From the NCBI GenBank assembly GCA_023665905.1, contig JAMPDA010000012.1, positions 1 to 49,529 of the forward strand: a stretch of 49,529 nt of DNA, in the 5' to 3' direction. The number at the start of each line of letters is the position of its first letter. Position 1 is the stretch's first letter. Under the pieces are notes generated by a model, which saw only the letters and a program-made list of their open reading frames with translations, was not told where the DNA came from and did no database searches. Of this stretch, positions 48,532 to 49,529 are shown piece by piece. This stretch comes from Roseburia sp. Its GTDB lineage: Bacteria; Bacillota; Clostridia; Christensenellales; Pumilibacteraceae. Both the position numbers and the translations under genes were made by a program.

Positions 48532-49361
48532 AGTCCCTCCGTCATCGCCGCCGGATTGAGCAGCAGTTCGTGCGCCGCGGAAAACGCGCTCGTTTTTCCG
48601 CCGCTCACCAATCCCAGCACTGCTTCTATAGTATGTCCGCGCCTGTCCGAATAGACCGTGACGCCCGTCGGTTTGATTATATACGCCGATGTTTTCCCTG
48701 CCGCGGTGCTGACGTCGAGCTTTCGGAACTCGTGCAAATGCTTCAAAAATTCGCGCGACGCGCTTTCATTAAGCTTTGCCGCAAACCGTTCCGCATCGGT
48801 TATGATAACGGGCAAGCCCGACCTGTCGTCGAAAACGCAGTTGCCCGTATCCAAAAACGCCGAAAAGCGCAAGGTCGTCCCAAACACATCCACACACACC
48901 GCATACTCGTACGGCGCGCGTGCACGCGGCGCGCGCAATCTGCCCACTATGTACCGCGCGCACAGAAAAACCGCCGCACCCGTGCCGAGCGTTATAAACA
49001 GCGGACACTTTAGACAGAACGCGGTCGCCGCCGACGCGCTCGAATACAGCGCCAGCCCGAGCGCATAGTTTGCGCCGCCGAAAGCGAACGTGCAACCGAA
49101 AAACATCAGGCTCGACGCTATAGGTCTTTCGGTCTTTAAAAACACTATCACGCACAGTACTATCCCCAGCGACAGCTTTACGGCGAGCTGTGCCGCTGCG
49201 TTCAGACGCATGTACGGATAAAACACCGCGACCACAGTGCCGACCGTCGCCGCGGCAAGCAGTCTCCACACATTGGCGCGCTTGTGACACATCATTGCGG
49301 CGCATGCGCCGGCAAGATATGTCAACAGAAAATTATCGGCAATGACAAACTCGATGTACAT
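48528..49361 (-). CDS. spoIIGA: pro-sigma-E processing protease SpoIIGA
   Basis: A 277-residue membrane aspartic protease that cleaves the SigE pro-sequence after a forespore signal (SpoIIR). The N-terminal half has five hydrophobic helices. The C-terminal half carries the active-site FLDTGN (near 172-177), followed by GLPVIITD and, near the C-terminus, the [11 protein letters not shown] segment. Ribosome site GAGGTCGGGTG precedes the ATG. It is in operon with sigE, as in all known spore formers. Confidence 0.96.
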   Translation of the reverse strand: MYIEFVIADNFLLTYLAGACAAMMCHKRANVWRLLAAATVGTVVAVFYPYMRLNAAAQLAVKLSLGIVLCVIVFLKTERPIASSLMFFGCTFAFGGANYALGLALYSSASAATAFCLKCPLFITLGTGAAVFLCARYIVGRLRAPRARAPYEYAVCVDVFGTTLRFSAFLDTGNCVFDDRSGLPVIITDAERFAAKLNESASREFLKHLHEFRKLDVSTAAGKTSAYIIKPTGVTVYSDRRGHTIEAVLGLVSGGKTSAFSAAHELLLNPAAMTEGL

Positions 49362-49385
49362 TCACCCGACCTCAATGGAATCATT

Positions 49386-49529
49386 TTTATGGGCAAATTG
49401 CGGGCAACCAAATGCTGCGCGACACTTTGCCTGCGTTCTCACTTCTATATAGCGAGCGACTACCATAGTGTCAGCCTGTGGCTGTCGTTCGACGCACCAC
49501 AGTGGGTGCGACTCGCTCCGTTTCGCACG
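49386..49529. repeat. interspersed modular repeat, copy C (cut by window end)
   Basis: A segment GGGCAACCAAATGCTGCGCG, then TTTGC and GCGTTCTCACTTC, matches the GTAAGCAATG module of copies A and B on the opposite strand. It continues through an ACGCACCAC/GTGGGTGCG hairpin to the end of the window. It lies directly upstream of spoIIGA. The remaining modules, if present, are beyond the edge. Confidence 0.55.

Overview
The window reads as chromosomal DNA of an endospore-forming member of the Clostridia (Bacillota). It carries spoIVA, the spoIIGA-sigE pair, sigG, a YlmC/YmxH protein, der, plsY, nrdR and feoAB, together with A+T-rich sigma-A promoters and good Shine-Dalgarno sites at many genes. 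Gene density is high, most genes lie on the minus strand, and I see no phage, plasmid or CRISPR functions. Species cannot be named from sequence alone; an uncultured gut-type lineage of moderate GC is my guess.

Layout. 1-3100: the 5' end of a gene leaving the window, two 233-bp tandem repeats, a seven-tRNA operon (Gly-Arg-His-Gln-Gln-Lys-Tyr, minus strand), a YfcE-type phosphodiesterase with RdgB, a modular interspersed repeat and a tRNA-Leu. 3.2-17.6 kb: a small XRE membrane regulator, then a 13.5-kb minus-strand operon of three InlB-repeat lipoproteins, two ABC transporters with the ATPase fused to an FtsX/MacB-type permease, and a membrane-spanning double-HTH regulator whose outer domain is a paralogue of the C-terminus of the neighbouring lipoprotein. 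18-28.4 kb: accessory genes (nitroreductase, PH-like membrane protein, TfoX-like protein, a LysR regulator divergent from a hydrolase and a secreted flavodoxin/cyclophilin-like/aldo-keto reductase fusion, an ABC-2 transporter with a TetR regulator, and an ECF sigma factor fused to an unknown domain). 28.5-32.2 kb: a heterodimeric ABC exporter. 32.3-42.7 kb: spoIVA, a three-gene ESCRT-like cassette, plsY, der, a DUF1614-like membrane protein, a degenerate cyclophilin and a DUF975 membrane protein. 42.7-49.4 kb: an RluA-type pseudouridine synthase, feoB-feoA, nrdR, ylmC, sigG (inverted relative to its neighbours), sigE and spoIIGA.

The main discovery candidate is the cassette 33966-37101. It encodes a Vps4-like AAA+ ATPase with an N-terminal MIT-like helical domain, a 191-residue protein resembling eukaryotic ESCRT-III (CHMP/Snf7), and a second ESCRT-III-like domain fused to an FtsK/SpoIIIE-type motor. 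The three genes are translationally coupled, follow der-plsY, and sit where gpsA usually precedes spoIVA. A DUF975 membrane protein 6 kb away ends in a tail that matches the eukaryotic MIM1 motif (the MIT ligand). A membrane-remodelling or fission machine used in division or sporulation is the natural hypothesis. The second candidate is the InlB-lipoprotein/FtsX-ABC operon with its self-resembling one-component regulator.

A recurring regulatory feature is that at four genes (rdgB, the TfoX-like gene, lysR and the DUF975 gene) a good sigma-A promoter ends 6-8 bp before the start codon and no Shine-Dalgarno site is present, which predicts leaderless mRNAs.
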